Shown piece after piece: positions 52,641 to 63,976 of a DNA stretch of 64,000 nt. A program made the translations under genes and the position numbers. The notes below the pieces were generated by a model. The model made no database searches. It worked only from the letters and a program-made list of their open reading frames with translations, and had not been told where the DNA came from. The stretch comes from Paludibacterium purpuratum (GTDB lineage: Bacteria; Pseudomonadota; Gammaproteobacteria; Burkholderiales; Chromobacteriaceae). Each line of letters begins with the position of its first letter. The first letter of the stretch is position 1. The DNA lies in assembly GCF_004363805.1 (NCBI RefSeq), contig NZ_SNZP01000005.1, positions 62,001-126,000 of the forward strand, written 5' to 3'.

Positions 52641-52660
52641 AGCCCGGCTGACGCCGGGCT
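52641..52660 (-). terminator. intrinsic terminator of the mmsA operon
   Basis: AGCCCGGC/GCCGGGCT with a TGAC loop (52641-52660), followed on the minus strand by TTTGCTTT. It lies 27 bases after the mmsA stop. Confidence 0.75.
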
Positions 52661-52686
52661 AAAACAGCGGTTACCGCCCTACCCAC

Positions 52687-54174
<1,488 letters not shown>

Positions 54175-54185
54175 ACGGTTTCCAA

Positions 54186-55502
54186 TCAGGGGGTTTGTTC
54201 GATGGCCTGGCCAAGGACGGCGAACAGCCGGTCGATGTGTTCGGCCTCGATGATCAGCGGCGGAGAAACGGCCAGGGTGTCGCCGGTGACGCGCACCATC
54301 ACCCCTTGCTCCCAACATTTCAGAAAGACCTCCATGCCGCGCTTGCCGGGCTCGCCCGGGCGTGCCTCGAGTTCGATGCCGGCCACCAAGCCGAGGTTGC
54401 GGATGTCTTTGACGTGCGGTTTGCCTTGGAGGGCGTGCACGGCCATTTCAAAGTGAGGCGCCATCTCGGCGGCACGCTGGAACAGACCGTCGTCGCGATA
54501 GACGCCCAAGGTCGCGATCGCCGCAGCGCAAGCCAGCGGATGAGCGGAATAGGTGTAGCCGTGCGGAAACTCGATAGCTTGCTCCGGCGCACTGTCCATG
54601 AAGGCCTGGTAGATGGCGGACCGGGCCAGCACCGCACCCATCGGCACCGAGCCGTTGGTCAGGCCCTTGGCACAGGTTAAGAGATCGGGCAGCACGCCGA
54701 ATTTGTTGCTGGCCCAATCGGCCCCCAGGCGGCCGAAACCGGTGATCACTTCATCGAAGATCAACAGGATGCCGTATTTGTCGCAGATCTGGCGTAGTCG
54801 TTGCAGATACCCCTTGGGTGGCAAAATAACCCCGGTGGAGCCTTGCATCGGCTCGACGATGACTGCGGCAATGGTGGACGGATCGTGCAGTGTCAGGATG
54901 CGGCTTTCCAGTTCTTCCGCCAATTCGGCGCCATGCGCCGGCTCGCCACGACTGAAGGCGTTCTTGGCGATGTCGAGCGGATGGCGCAGATGGTCGACCA
55001 TCGGCAGCGTGACCGGGAAGTGCTTACGATTGCCGGCCATGCCGCCGACCGCCACGCCGCCGAAGTTGACGCCGTGATAGCCGCGCTCGCGGCCGATCAA
55101 CTTGACCCGTGCCGCATCGCCGCGCACGCGGTGATAAGCCAGCGCCATCTTGAGCGCGGTTTCCACCGCTTCGGAACCGGAGTTGACGAAAAACGCCTGG
55201 GTCAGCCCATTCGGCGCCATGGCCACCAGTTGTTCGGCCGCCTCGAATGCCAGCGGATGTCCCATCTGGAACGGCGGCGCGTAATCGAGTGCGCCGGCTT
55301 GGCGCTGGATGGCTTCGACGATCGGTCTGCGATTGTGCCCGGCGTTGACGCACCACAAACCGGCGGCGCCATCCAGCACCTGGCGGCCGTCGGCATCGGT
55401 GTAGTACATCCCGTCGGCAGACACCAAAAGGCGCGGGGCGCGCTTGAATTGCCGGTTGGCGGTGAACGGCATCCAATAGGCATCCATGTTCGGTCGATTC
55501 AT
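54186..55502 (-). CDS. omega-amino acid:pyruvate aminotransferase (class III)
   Basis: 438 residues. The class III PLP fold has a substrate-binding start [21 protein letters not shown], the cofactor phosphate region [18 protein letters not shown] (about 115), [15 protein letters not shown] (about 255, aspartate) and the Schiff-base lysine in [18 protein letters not shown] (about 285). MPFTANR is typical of beta-alanine/omega-amino acid:pyruvate transaminases. The pairing with mmsA supports malonate semialdehyde as product. The start at 55502 fits the family; the frame is open for 47 codons upstream without support. Confidence 0.9.
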   Translation of the reverse strand: MNRPNMDAYWMPFTANRQFKRAPRLLVSADGMYYTDADGRQVLDGAAGLWCVNAGHNRRPIVEAIQRQAGALDYAPPFQMGHPLAFEAAEQLVAMAPNGLTQAFFVNSGSEAVETALKMALAYHRVRGDAARVKLIGRERGYHGVNFGGVAVGGMAGNRKHFPVTLPMVDHLRHPLDIAKNAFSRGEPAHGAELAEELESRILTLHDPSTIAAVIVEPMQGSTGVILPPKGYLQRLRQICDKYGILLIFDEVITGFGRLGADWASNKFGVLPDLLTCAKGLTNGSVPMGAVLARSAIYQAFMDSAPEQAIEFPHGYTYSAHPLACAAAIATLGVYRDDGLFQRAAEMAPHFEMAVHALQGKPHVKDIRNLGLVAGIELEARPGEPGKRGMEVFLKCWEQGVMVRVTGDTLAVSPPLIIEAEHIDRLFAVLGQAIEQTP

Positions 55503-55652
55503 TGCGCTCCCCTCTCCTCTGTCCTGCCGGAATCCCAGCGATGGCTTAAATCTACCCGCCGCGCATGGGCCATGACAGATACAGTTGGCGTTTTTCGCTC
55601 CTAACCGTACTGCCGTTGCGGCCAGTACAGCGCGCCGCGCCACGGCGCCAGA

Positions 55653-56762
55653 TCAGAACCATTGCGCCCGGAAGGCGGCGTCCGATGCCAGCCGGCCCGC
55701 ACCGTAGCGCCCGTCCTTCGACAGACCGCGGACAAATACCATACGCTGCGCGGCAGAAGTGTCCGCCGTCATGCCGTTTTCCTGGGTCCAGCGAAAAACA
55801 TGCCGCCGTTCGTGGCCGTCCGTGGCAACCCCGACCACCACCTTGCCGTCGTCGGAAACCGCCGTGGGCATGGTCACGTCGCCACCGAGCGTATTGACGA
55901 TTTCTTGCATGGCGCCGGAAGTTCGGCGCCAGATGTAGCCCTTGATCGCCCCTTCCTCGGGCAAGAACACGCCAATCATGCCGTTCGCACTGCTACCGAC
56001 AACAACGCTGCCATCGGCCGAAACTGCGGAAGCCTCCGATCCGGATAGACCTGGCAGCGTCCCTAAATCCTTCATGCCGTCACGCTCGCTCCAGAGAAAA
56101 GCGCGCGCCTGCCGCGCCGCATTTTGCGCCACGCCGACGATATGCTTGCCGCCATGCGACACCCCAGCGGCGTAAGCGGCACGACCGCCGAGCGAACCCA
56201 GATCGCGCATTGCACCGTCACTCGACCAGCGCAATGCACGGCGTACACCTTGAGCATCGGCGCTAAAGCCCGCAATCGTGGCGCCATCGTTCGACACCCC
56301 CGTCGCGGTGGATAACGCCGCATCAGGCGGTACCGTCAACGCATGCGCAGCGCCGTCTGCCTCCCAACGCACGGCGCGTGCCAACAGGTAGCGACCGTTT
56401 TCGAAGGTGCCGTCACAGACGCCGACGATCACCTTGCCGTTGGCCGAGATCGCTTCCGCCGCCGCATGCTCTCCGCCGCCAGGCAAAAAGGCCAGCTTCG
56501 TCATCCCGGCTGCGGGTGTCCAACGAAACGCGGCCAGACGCGGGAGAGCGCGGTCGTGACGATTGTTTCCTGCCAGGGTGCCGTACCCCACGACAATCCC
56601 GCCGTCGGCCGAAACCCCTTGCGCCTGCGCCATGGTATGCGGAGAGGCCGCATCGAGCGTGCCGAGCGAGGTTATGCGCGTCATGGTCTGCGCATGGCAA
56701 CCCAGGCTGAGCGTTAGCAGCGAAATGGCAAATGGAATGGATAAAGCTGAGGGCTTATACAT
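55653..56762 (-). CDS. secreted HAF-repeat protein
   Basis: 369 residues. A signal peptide (about 1-24, LTLSLGCHA) is followed by about seven repeats of roughly 45 residues built around GVSADGGIVVG, AISANGKVIVG, GVSNDGATIAG, GVSHGGKHIVG, AVSADGSVVVG and AVSDDGKVVVG, alternating with AFRWT/ALRWS/AFLWS strands and DLGSLGG/DLGTLPG. This is the HAF (extracellular propeller-like) repeat. No autotransporter barrel follows, so it is probably periplasmic or secreted as a free beta-propeller. AAGGAG precedes the ATG. Function unknown. Confidence 0.85.
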   Translation of the reverse strand: MYKPSALSIPFAISLLTLSLGCHAQTMTRITSLGTLDAASPHTMAQAQGVSADGGIVVGYGTLAGNNRHDRALPRLAAFRWTPAAGMTKLAFLPGGGEHAAAEAISANGKVIVGVCDGTFENGRYLLARAVRWEADGAAHALTVPPDAALSTATGVSNDGATIAGFSADAQGVRRALRWSSDGAMRDLGSLGGRAAYAAGVSHGGKHIVGVAQNAARQARAFLWSERDGMKDLGTLPGLSGSEASAVSADGSVVVGSSANGMIGVFLPEEGAIKGYIWRRTSGAMQEIVNTLGGDVTMPTAVSDDGKVVVGVATDGHERRHVFRWTQENGMTADTSAAQRMVFVRGLSKDGRYGAGRLASDAAFRAQWF

Positions 56763-57012
56763 GATATCTCCTTGGGGAAATGAACCATTAACCTACGTGC
56801 ACGTGCATTGCGACTGTAAGCGCACGCACGCACGCGGTCACGCCAAGGCGATCCACATTTTCCATTATATTCAAATAGTTAATGGAACTATGCCGTTTGA
56901 TCGTCGCACACCACATGGACACTACGGCGGCATGTCCAGCAACATCGGCCACAGCGAGGGGTAAGATGCATCAGCACCACCGAGCCTCCTCTGCGCCCAG
57001 CGGATGCCGAAA
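56763..57012. other. intergenic region without a gene
   Basis: It contains the palindrome ACGTGCACGT (56795-56804) and a CGCACGCACGCACG run (56821-56834). AT-rich sequence around 56855-56890 may be part of the promoter of the HAF gene. No convincing open frame. Confidence 0.4.
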
Positions 57013-57013
57013 G

Positions 57014-57047
57014 AAAAACGCCGCCCAGCCTGACGGCGGGCGGCGTT
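57014..57047 (-). terminator. intrinsic terminator of the second chemoreceptor gene
   Basis: AACGCCGCCC (57017-57026) and GGGCGGCGTT (57038-57047) form a perfect 10-bp stem. On the minus strand a T5 run follows (57018-57014). It lies 32 bases after the stop at 57079. Confidence 0.85.
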
Positions 57048-57078
57048 CGGAGTAAGAACGTCAGTGTATCGAGATGCG

Positions 57079-58956
57079 CTAGACGCGGAAGCGGCCGAAC
57101 ATTTCGCGCATTTTCGACGCGGCGTCGCTGAGTACCGACAGGGTCTGATGCACGCCCTGCAGCGAATTGTCGCTGTCGATGATGCGACCGTTGATGCGTT
57201 CGGTACTTTGCGCGATCACCGTGGTCGCATTGTGCTGCTCGCTGGTGGACAGGGAGATTTCATTCATCTTGGCCACGACGCTTTCCATGGCGGCACGAAT
57301 GTCCTCGATGCGCTGCACGGCGTTCTGAGTCAATTCGACCCCGCCATCCACCGAGCTGACGGTACGCTGCATATTGGTGACCGCCTGGCTGGTTTCTTCG
57401 CGGATGGTGTTGACCATGCCGGTGATCTCCAACGTCGCTTGGGCGGTGCGTTCGGCCAACTTGCGCACCTCGTCTGCCACGACCGCGAAGCCACGGCCCA
57501 TCTCGCCGGCGCGTGCCGCTTCGATCGCCGCGTTGAGCGCCAGCAGGTTGGTCTGGTCGGCAATGTCCTTGATCACGTTGGTGATGCCGGTAATCTGTTG
57601 CGAACGATTGTCGAGGGTTTCCAGCATGCTGGACAAGCCCTTGACGGCATCGACCGTGCGACCCATTTCGCGCGAAATCTTCTCCATGTCGGCGGCGCTG
57701 TCGCTCGACACCGAGCCGGTCTGGTTGACCAGCTTGTCCGCTTCCTGAGCGGCATCGGCAATATGCGAGATGCTGACGGTAATCTGTTCCAGCGTGGCGG
57801 CGTTCGAACTCGATACATCCGAAATTTCACGCGAATCGTCGGCGACGCGACGCACGGTGGTACCGGCTTCCTCCACGCCCTCGATCACGCGATCCGCTTC
57901 CTCCTTGACTGCGCGGAACATGTCTTGCAAGTGGCCGACGAAAGTATTGAACGCATGGGCGGTCTCGGCGATTTCATCGTGACCGGAGACATCGATGCGG
58001 CGGGTCAAATCACCCTCGCCTTGCGAAATTTCGCGCATGGCCTGGCTCAGGCGCTTCAAACCGCCCAGCATGCCGGCCAACACGAAGCTTGCGATCGGCA
58101 CCAGGACGATCAGCGCGATGACGGCAATGCCGACAATGGTCAGCAGCAACTTGGTCATCGGCTCGGTCACCACAGAGGAGCCCATCGCCATACCCAGCAG
58201 CCAGTCGGTACCGGCAATCGGCACCACCTTCACGTAGTTGTCGTTGCCTTCCAGCTGGGTTTGCAGTACGTCGCCGCTCGCGGCGGCGGCATTCAGTTTG
58301 TCGGCGGTCAGCTCGGGGGCCACGGTTGCCAGGGGCTTGAGCGTCAATTGCTGATTGTGGTGGGCAATCACGTTGCCGGTCTTGTCGACCAGGAAGGCAT
58401 AACCGTCGCCGCGCAGCTTAATCGACAACACGGCCTTGACCAGCGCATCGATGAACACGTCGCCGCCAACCACGGCCTTGAGGTTGCCGCCTTCCATCAC
58501 CGGCGAGACGAACGTCAGGCAGAGCTTACCGGTATCAAAGTCGACATAAGGCGCTGAAACACCGGGCTTGCCCATGGCGACCGCCTGCTGATACCAGGGG
58601 CGCTTGACCGGGTCGTAGCCTGCCTTTTGTGCGTGGCCGTCCGAGTAGACGATGTGGTGATCGGCAAAGCCGACGTAAGTGGTAGCGAAGCCCGCGGCCT
58701 CGTTCATGCGACCTAGCGCCGGAACCGGATCGGGGCTGTTGGCCAATGGATTGGCAGCCACCACGGTTTGCAATTTATCGTCATACCAACTTTTAACGAA
58801 TGTGGCATAGCCATTGGCGGTGCCCGCCAATTCATTCTCCACCCCGCTGACGATGCTACTGCGCATCTGGCTATAGACCAGTCCGGCAATCACTGCGCTG
58901 AGAATCGTCATCAGCACGGCGACAAATACGATAAGTTTGACTTTCAATGACCGCAT
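57079..58956 (-). CDS. methyl-accepting chemotaxis protein with double Cache domain
   Basis: 625 residues. Helix 1 (about 7-28), a periplasmic dCache_1 domain (about 35-270, with [20 protein letters not shown] and [20 protein letters not shown]), helix 2 (about 280-305), HAMP, and the signalling tip [21 protein letters not shown] (about 485). dCache_1 chemoreceptors frequently bind amino acids or amines, and the RPWYQQA motif is common in them. GGGGAGCACC precedes the ATG at 58956. There is no C-terminal pentapeptide. Confidence 0.92.
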   Translation of the reverse strand: MRSLKVKLIVFVAVLMTILSAVIAGLVYSQMRSSIVSGVENELAGTANGYATFVKSWYDDKLQTVVAANPLANSPDPVPALGRMNEAAGFATTYVGFADHHIVYSDGHAQKAGYDPVKRPWYQQAVAMGKPGVSAPYVDFDTGKLCLTFVSPVMEGGNLKAVVGGDVFIDALVKAVLSIKLRGDGYAFLVDKTGNVIAHHNQQLTLKPLATVAPELTADKLNAAAASGDVLQTQLEGNDNYVKVVPIAGTDWLLGMAMGSSVVTEPMTKLLLTIVGIAVIALIVLVPIASFVLAGMLGGLKRLSQAMREISQGEGDLTRRIDVSGHDEIAETAHAFNTFVGHLQDMFRAVKEEADRVIEGVEEAGTTVRRVADDSREISDVSSSNAATLEQITVSISHIADAAQEADKLVNQTGSVSSDSAADMEKISREMGRTVDAVKGLSSMLETLDNRSQQITGITNVIKDIADQTNLLALNAAIEAARAGEMGRGFAVVADEVRKLAERTAQATLEITGMVNTIREETSQAVTNMQRTVSSVDGGVELTQNAVQRIEDIRAAMESVVAKMNEISLSTSEQHNATTVIAQSTERINGRIIDSDNSLQGVHQTLSVLSDAASKMREMFGRFRV

Positions 58957-59219
58957 GATTGGTGCTCCCCTGAAACTTTTATATTTATTCCAACTATCCG
59001 ACGAGCCGCCGAAATAGCTGCCACACTGCCTAAGTCCCCCATCCAACCTGTTACCGAGCAAACCATTTATCGCTGACCATTGGCCTTCCCACTATAGACA
59101 CAGAATTGCCGGCCATGAATAGTCATATAGCGACCAATATGCAACATTTGTAACATACAGAGCCGGCTTTCGATAGACGAGGATTTAAATTAGTCATTTA
59201 GCATTGATGGCGATACAGT

Positions 59220-60611
59220 ATGGCAATGAACCCGCAATGGAAAACGCCCCTGACTCGCGTTGAACAGATCGAGTTGTCGGTGGCCTCCGCGATCGAACAC
59301 GGTGCCAGCGCGCCAGGCATGCGCCTACCGTCGATTCGCAAACAGGCGACCCTGTTGGGGGTCAGCCCGTTCACCGTGGCCGAAGCCTACGACCGGCTGG
59401 TGGCGCGCGGCATGATCGAATCTCGTCGCGGCTCCGGTTTCTTCGTGCGAAGCCGAACGCCGCGGCAAATACCGGGCGCGCCCCTCATGACCGAGTTGCC
59501 GGTGGATGAACACTGGCTGTTGCGCAACGTATACAACCAACCCGATCAAGGTCTGCCGGCAGGCTGTGGCTGGCTGCCGCCAGACTGGTACGACAGAGAG
59601 GCGCAGCAACGAGCATTGCGCGCCGTGGCCCGGCTCGCGGCGCCAAGCGCCGAATATGGCGACCCACGCGGCTTCCGCGGCTTGCGCACCTGGTTGGCAC
59701 ACACGCTGAGCGACAAGGGCATCTTGCTCAACGAACAGGAAATTCTGTTGACCCAGGGTGCCAGTAGCGCATTACACATCGCATCGGCCTGCTTGGCACG
59801 CCCCGGCGAGACCGTCTTCGTCGACGACCCCGGATACTGCAACATCCTTTCCAACCTGGCGTTTCACGGCATCCAGGTGGTGGGCGTGCCATGGACGTCG
59901 GAAGGGCCGGATACCGCGGCAATGGCCGAGCTGCTCAAACGACATCGCCCCAAGGCGTTCATTACCAACCCCTGGCTGCAAAATCCAACGGGGGCCAGTT
60001 ACACGACCCAGACCGCGCATCAGGTACTGACCCTGGCGGAGCAACACGATTTTTACGTTGTCGAGGACAATGTCTCGGCAGAGCTGGCCGACTGGCCGCA
60101 ACCGACCTTGGCGGCCATGGATGGTCTGGCTCGGGTGATCTATATCGGCAGCTTTTCCAAGTCGCTATCGCCGGCGCTACGCGTTGGATATCTGGCCGCG
60201 CGCGGCCCGCTGCACGAGCAGATGACCCGGTTCAAGATGATGACGGGCATGACATCGCCCGAACTGAATGAGCGAATCATCCTGGCCATGTTGCAAGAAT
60301 CGCGGCAGCGCAGGTATCTCGAACGCCTGCGCAATCGTCTGTCCCAAGCGCAGTTCCGTTGTGCCGACCAATTCGCGGCAATCGGTTGGCAGGTATTTAC
60401 GCGACCAAGCAATGGCCTGTTTCTGCTGGCACGACCGACCGTGCCGCACGATAGCTTGGCATTAACGCGTAGCGCCCGTGCAGCCGGCTTCCTGCTGGCG
60501 CCCGGCAACCTGTTTCGGCCAGGCAGCGAGGTCTCGCCCTGGCTACGCTTCAATGTGGCATTCTGTCAGGACACGTCGCTTTGGGACTTCCTGCGGACAT
60601 TCAATCTCTAA
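59220..60611 (+). CDS. MocR-type regulator (GntR helix-turn-helix fused to aminotransferase)
   Basis: 463 residues. The winged helix (about 10-80: GMRLPSIRKQATLLGVSPFTVAEAYDRLVARGMIESRRGSGFFV) precedes an aminotransferase-like domain with EDNVSAELADWP (about 280) and the PLP lysine in IYIGSFSKSLSPALRVGYLA (about 317). It senses an amino compound through PLP. It is divergent from the double-Cache chemoreceptor and 29 bases upstream of the MOSC gene; either may be the target. The ATG at 59220 has no strong ribosome site; 59226 is an alternative. Confidence 0.87.
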   Translation: MAMNPQWKTPLTRVEQIELSVASAIEHGASAPGMRLPSIRKQATLLGVSPFTVAEAYDRLVARGMIESRRGSGFFVRSRTPRQIPGAPLMTELPVDEHWLLRNVYNQPDQGLPAGCGWLPPDWYDREAQQRALRAVARLAAPSAEYGDPRGFRGLRTWLAHTLSDKGILLNEQEILLTQGASSALHIASACLARPGETVFVDDPGYCNILSNLAFHGIQVVGVPWTSEGPDTAAMAELLKRHRPKAFITNPWLQNPTGASYTTQTAHQVLTLAEQHDFYVVEDNVSAELADWPQPTLAAMDGLARVIYIGSFSKSLSPALRVGYLAARGPLHEQMTRFKMMTGMTSPELNERIILAMLQESRQRRYLERLRNRLSQAQFRCADQFAAIGWQVFTRPSNGLFLLARPTVPHDSLALTRSARAAGFLLAPGNLFRPGSEVSPWLRFNVAFCQDTSLWDFLRTFNL

Positions 60612-60640
60612 TGCGCGCCGTTGGCGCGTGAGGATCGGTC

Positions 60641-61438
60641 ATGCAATTGGATGAGATTTATGTACACCCGCTGAAGTCGGGTCGAGGTATCGAGTATTCG
60701 CAGGCGTATGCCGGCATTTCTGGGCTCTTGCACGATCGCGAGTGGCTAGTGGTCGGTGCGGATGGCAATTTTTTGACTGGGCGCACGCACCCGCAGATGG
60801 TGCGCATCGAGATTGAGCTGATCCCCGGTGCGGCACTGCTCAAAGCACCGGCCATGGATCCGATATTGGCGATGGCGACGGTGTATGACACGCCCGTCGA
60901 ATGCCAGGTCTGGGGCGATGGCTTCGTCGCCTATCACGGCGATCAGCAGGTGGATCGCTGGGTCAGTCAGGTCATGGGAGAGCCTTGCCGGCTACTCTGG
61001 CTTGGCCAAAAACCGACGCGATGCCAGAAAGATCGCGACGACGCCTTGTCGTTCGCCGATGGTTATCCCTACTTGCTGGTCAACCAGTCGTCGCTGGAAG
61101 CACTGAATCAAGAGCTGGCCAAGTCTGTCACGAGTCGGCATTTCCGCCCGAACCTGGTGATCAGCGGCGCCGCGCCTTACGAGGAGGATGATTGGCAGAC
61201 AATCCGTATTGGCGAGGTTTCGTTCGAAGTCACCAAGCCCTGCTCGCGCTGCGTACTGACCACGGTCGACCCGGCGACCGGTGAAAAGGACGCCGGCACC
61301 GAGCCGCTCAAGACGCTGATCCGCACACGGCAATTGCCGGAGGGAATCTGCTTTGGCATCAATCTACGCGCGTTGAACGAAGGCGTGGTGCGCGTGGGAG
61401 ACCAGCTGGAAGTGCTGGAAAGCCGCTACGCATTCTGA
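60641..61438 (+). CDS. MOSC-domain protein (YcbX-like, without ferredoxin domain)
   Basis: 265 residues. A MOSC N-terminal beta-barrel (QLDEIYVHPLKSGRGIEYSQA, about 2-22) is followed by the MOSC domain with SRHFRPNLVISGAAPYEEDDW and the conserved cysteine in FEVTKPCSRCVLTTVDPATG (about 200-215), the presumed molybdenum-cofactor ligand. It lacks the C-terminal 2Fe-2S domain of E. coli YcbX. Relatives reduce N-hydroxylated compounds or sulfoxides. It probably forms a transcript with the upstream MocR gene. Confidence 0.88.
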   Translation: MQLDEIYVHPLKSGRGIEYSQAYAGISGLLHDREWLVVGADGNFLTGRTHPQMVRIEIELIPGAALLKAPAMDPILAMATVYDTPVECQVWGDGFVAYHGDQQVDRWVSQVMGEPCRLLWLGQKPTRCQKDRDDALSFADGYPYLLVNQSSLEALNQELAKSVTSRHFRPNLVISGAAPYEEDDWQTIRIGEVSFEVTKPCSRCVLTTVDPATGEKDAGTEPLKTLIRTRQLPEGICFGINLRALNEGVVRVGDQLEVLESRYAF

Positions 61439-61450
61439 TGCGACACCTGA

Positions 61451-61481
61451 CGCCGCCGGACTCGGCACCGAGTCGGCGGCG
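61451..61481. terminator. long hairpin between convergent genes
   Basis: CGCCGCC/GGCGGCG outer and GACTC/GAGTC inner stems with a one-base bulge form a hairpin of about 12 pairs. There is no T-run. It lies 13 bases after the MOSC stop and 5 bases before the end of the large unknown gene. Confidence 0.5.
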
Positions 61482-61485
61482 GGCG

Positions 61486-63822
61486 CTACAGCTTGGTGCT
61501 TTGTCGTTCCAGTTGCGCCTTCTCGTCTTTATCATGCCGCCAATAAGGAACCATCGCCTTCATCAGCGCTTCGAGGGTATTTAACGAACGGATACTTTCC
61601 CAATCGCGTAGTGTCGCTTTTTCCCGCTGGTGCAAATTATAGCGAGTCACGAAGTATGCCAAGTCGACGAACGCCAGGCTCTGCCGGTTCCTCAGCTCGG
61701 TCAGCAGGCGGGTCAGCCCCGGTTGCTGCGCATTGCAAAGCGCCGACCAGCTCAGCGTGCCGGCCGCCACACTATTGAAATACTGGTTCAAGAACCAATA
61801 GATATCGCACCCGCTAAACTGCTTTGGCCCGGCTTTTGTCACTGTAGTGGTTCTCGACGCACCGGCACTCAGCGCGATACCCGTGGCCAGCGGTAGCGCA
61901 ACGGCGCTGCCGAACGTGGAAAGCGCGTTGAGTGAAGCCCCGGTTTCTTGCAAGCGAAACGAGGTATCCTCTCCATTGCGCGGCTTGAAATAATTCAGCG
62001 TCACATTTCCACCGCCTTGCAAGGGCAACTCAAGCGAAGCGAGCTTGATGATCAGCTGAGGAAACGCTTTTTTCAGCGCTTGGTTCAGCACGTCTTTCAA
62101 CTTGCCTATATTTGTTCCCAACTGCATCGCCAGGGAAATCTCAAGTATTTCGCCGTCTTGGGTTGGGTCGTCGCTCTTATTGTCTCGCCAGCTTGCTTGC
62201 GCCTTTCCGCGCCAGCCCGGGAGGTCTAGTTGTAGCGAAGCGGCGTACTTCTCTTCTCTCGTCGAGGTTGTTTTGACCAGCCCTCTATCCTCCTGCAGCC
62301 GCCCGGCATCGTGGGGGAAGCGCGGCGAGCCTAACTGCTGATCCATCTGGCGCACCAGCTTGTCCAAATCGGCGTCGGCTGCCACCCAATCCGGATTGCG
62401 CTGCCGCATGGTCTTTAAAGAGAGATACAGCGTTGCACTCCACTTGCCGAATAATTGTTCGATCGAAGCGACACCCTCGTCGCGCATGAAACGCTGGGTT
62501 GTCGCCAGCGCCTGGGCCTGCACGCTCTCGTCAAAGAAACCGTTAGTGAGCTCCATCAGTTGCACGACCATGCCAACGCGGGTCGACAAGGCATCGAGCA
62601 CCTCAGGCCAGCGAGTGGTTTCGGGCAAGTTGTACTGCGCTAGTTTCAGATCCAGTTGCAATTGTTCATCGCGGGTCAACATGGTTGAAGGATCGAGTAC
62701 CTGCAGAAACGACAGGGGTTCGGCTTTCTCCGTCGTGGCGACATCGACGTTGGCACTCATGGCGACGCCGAGCCGATTTTTGTTCGGTAACACCGATGCA
62801 CCGCCGGAAAATTTCAACTCGCCGGTATAACCCGAGATGCGACTCAGGCTACCCTCTTGGAGTAGCGGAAATTCCGTTGTCTGCCCAGGCCAACCGATAA
62901 CGGTCAACATGAGATTGAGCCGTTCGCGGCCGCTATGCGCCTGGTTGAGCAAATTGACGTGCCGCTTGAGCGGATCCGTCCCATGCCCGCTGTCGACCAA
63001 CAGGCGTTTCAGCTCGCGATTGAGATGTAGCGGACTCTGACTTGCGACATATTCCTCCATATCACGGTATGTGCGCCGTTCCCCAGTGCGATATCGCCCG
63101 CTCAGTTCGAAACCGGCATCGACCAGCGCGGGGATAACAGTGCCCTTTACATCGGCACCAAGCTTGGCGGCCCGCATGTACTCTTCCGTGAATACGCCAC
63201 CTTTGCCGAGCGCCTTACTACGCGTCAGATCGCCCGCCGCCGAGATGCCAAGCGTCACACCTACGCCCAAGCGCAGCCCCAATTGCCCGCTGACGCTATC
63301 CGAGACCCCACTGCCGGGTTGTTTCATCCAGCGTAGCGCCTGCAGCATGCAACGCGCGTTTTCGTTGAATACCTGCTGGTTATGGCCTGCGCTCGCGTGC
63401 ACGATCAGGGCATCGATCAATGGACTGGCAAATTGAGACAACCATTGGGATTTCAATGCTTTCAGCCAACCGATCAATTCGCGGCTAGCCTCCAGTTCCA
63501 GCACTTCGCGCTTTGTGGCTTTCGGGCCAAGCCCCACGAGCAAGCTGCTGGCAGGATTCTGCAACAAGATGCGCAGCTGCACGAATGCTTCGGGCGGAGA
63601 ACGACGAGCAGCACTGCCAGACAGGGTGTCGCTCGCCTGCTCTTTTTCCCAGTGTGTCAGCAAGGATTCACATAAAGCACGCCACGCCTGTGTCATCAGT
63701 TGCAAGTCTTTGTCGAGCAACGATGTTGGAGGATCTTGGCTCGGGGAGGTCGTCAGGAGGGGAAATTCGTTCTGCGCCGCATAGGCATAGCGATGCGCGA
63801 TTACCGTGTTACGGTTTGACAT
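61486..63822 (-). CDS. large protein of unknown function (778 aa)
   Basis: No signal peptide, no membrane helix in the first 150 residues and no enzyme motif that I recognise. Helix-rich stretches (about 35-170; 370-480) alternate with amphipathic beta segments that look hairpin-like: QLGLRLGVGVTLGISAAG (about 180-200), FSGGASVLPNKNRLGVAMSA (about 340), KYAASLQLDLPGWRGKAQAS (about 535) and VALPLATGIALSAGASRTTT (about 650). Such glycine-rich alternating strands suggest a pore- or shell-forming protein, or an effector; this is inference. Start: ATG at 63822; a GTG two codons earlier is possible. It stands alone between two hairpin terminators. Confidence 0.75.
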   Translation of the reverse strand: MSNRNTVIAHRYAYAAQNEFPLLTTSPSQDPPTSLLDKDLQLMTQAWRALCESLLTHWEKEQASDTLSGSAARRSPPEAFVQLRILLQNPASSLLVGLGPKATKREVLELEASRELIGWLKALKSQWLSQFASPLIDALIVHASAGHNQQVFNENARCMLQALRWMKQPGSGVSDSVSGQLGLRLGVGVTLGISAAGDLTRSKALGKGGVFTEEYMRAAKLGADVKGTVIPALVDAGFELSGRYRTGERRTYRDMEEYVASQSPLHLNRELKRLLVDSGHGTDPLKRHVNLLNQAHSGRERLNLMLTVIGWPGQTTEFPLLQEGSLSRISGYTGELKFSGGASVLPNKNRLGVAMSANVDVATTEKAEPLSFLQVLDPSTMLTRDEQLQLDLKLAQYNLPETTRWPEVLDALSTRVGMVVQLMELTNGFFDESVQAQALATTQRFMRDEGVASIEQLFGKWSATLYLSLKTMRQRNPDWVAADADLDKLVRQMDQQLGSPRFPHDAGRLQEDRGLVKTTSTREEKYAASLQLDLPGWRGKAQASWRDNKSDDPTQDGEILEISLAMQLGTNIGKLKDVLNQALKKAFPQLIIKLASLELPLQGGGNVTLNYFKPRNGEDTSFRLQETGASLNALSTFGSAVALPLATGIALSAGASRTTTVTKAGPKQFSGCDIYWFLNQYFNSVAAGTLSWSALCNAQQPGLTRLLTELRNRQSLAFVDLAYFVTRYNLHQREKATLRDWESIRSLNTLEALMKAMVPYWRHDKDEKAQLERQSTKL

Positions 63823-63943
63823 AGCCACATTCCATTAGTCAATGCACAGGAACAGGCTATTGCTAAATCGATGAAGCCCCCATAAGTCGACTCTTAGTAT
63901 GTGCACGGCGCTGTACGACGCACAGCGCCGGTCGAATGCACAA

Positions 63944-63976
63944 TAAAAAAAGCCAGCTCTTGCGAGCTGGCTTTTT
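63944..63976. terminator. bidirectional intrinsic terminator
   Basis: AGCCAGCTC/GAGCTGGCT with loop TTGC (63951-63972), flanked by a run of A on the left and T on the right (to 63976). It can stop transcripts in both directions; the plus-strand partner gene lies beyond the right edge or is absent. Confidence 0.85.

Noticed and set aside
56795-56834. Palindrome ACGTGCACGT and CGCACGCACG run upstream of the HAF gene
   Set aside because: It does not match a LuxR-type or other known operator, and such short GC-rich repeats arise by chance in this composition.
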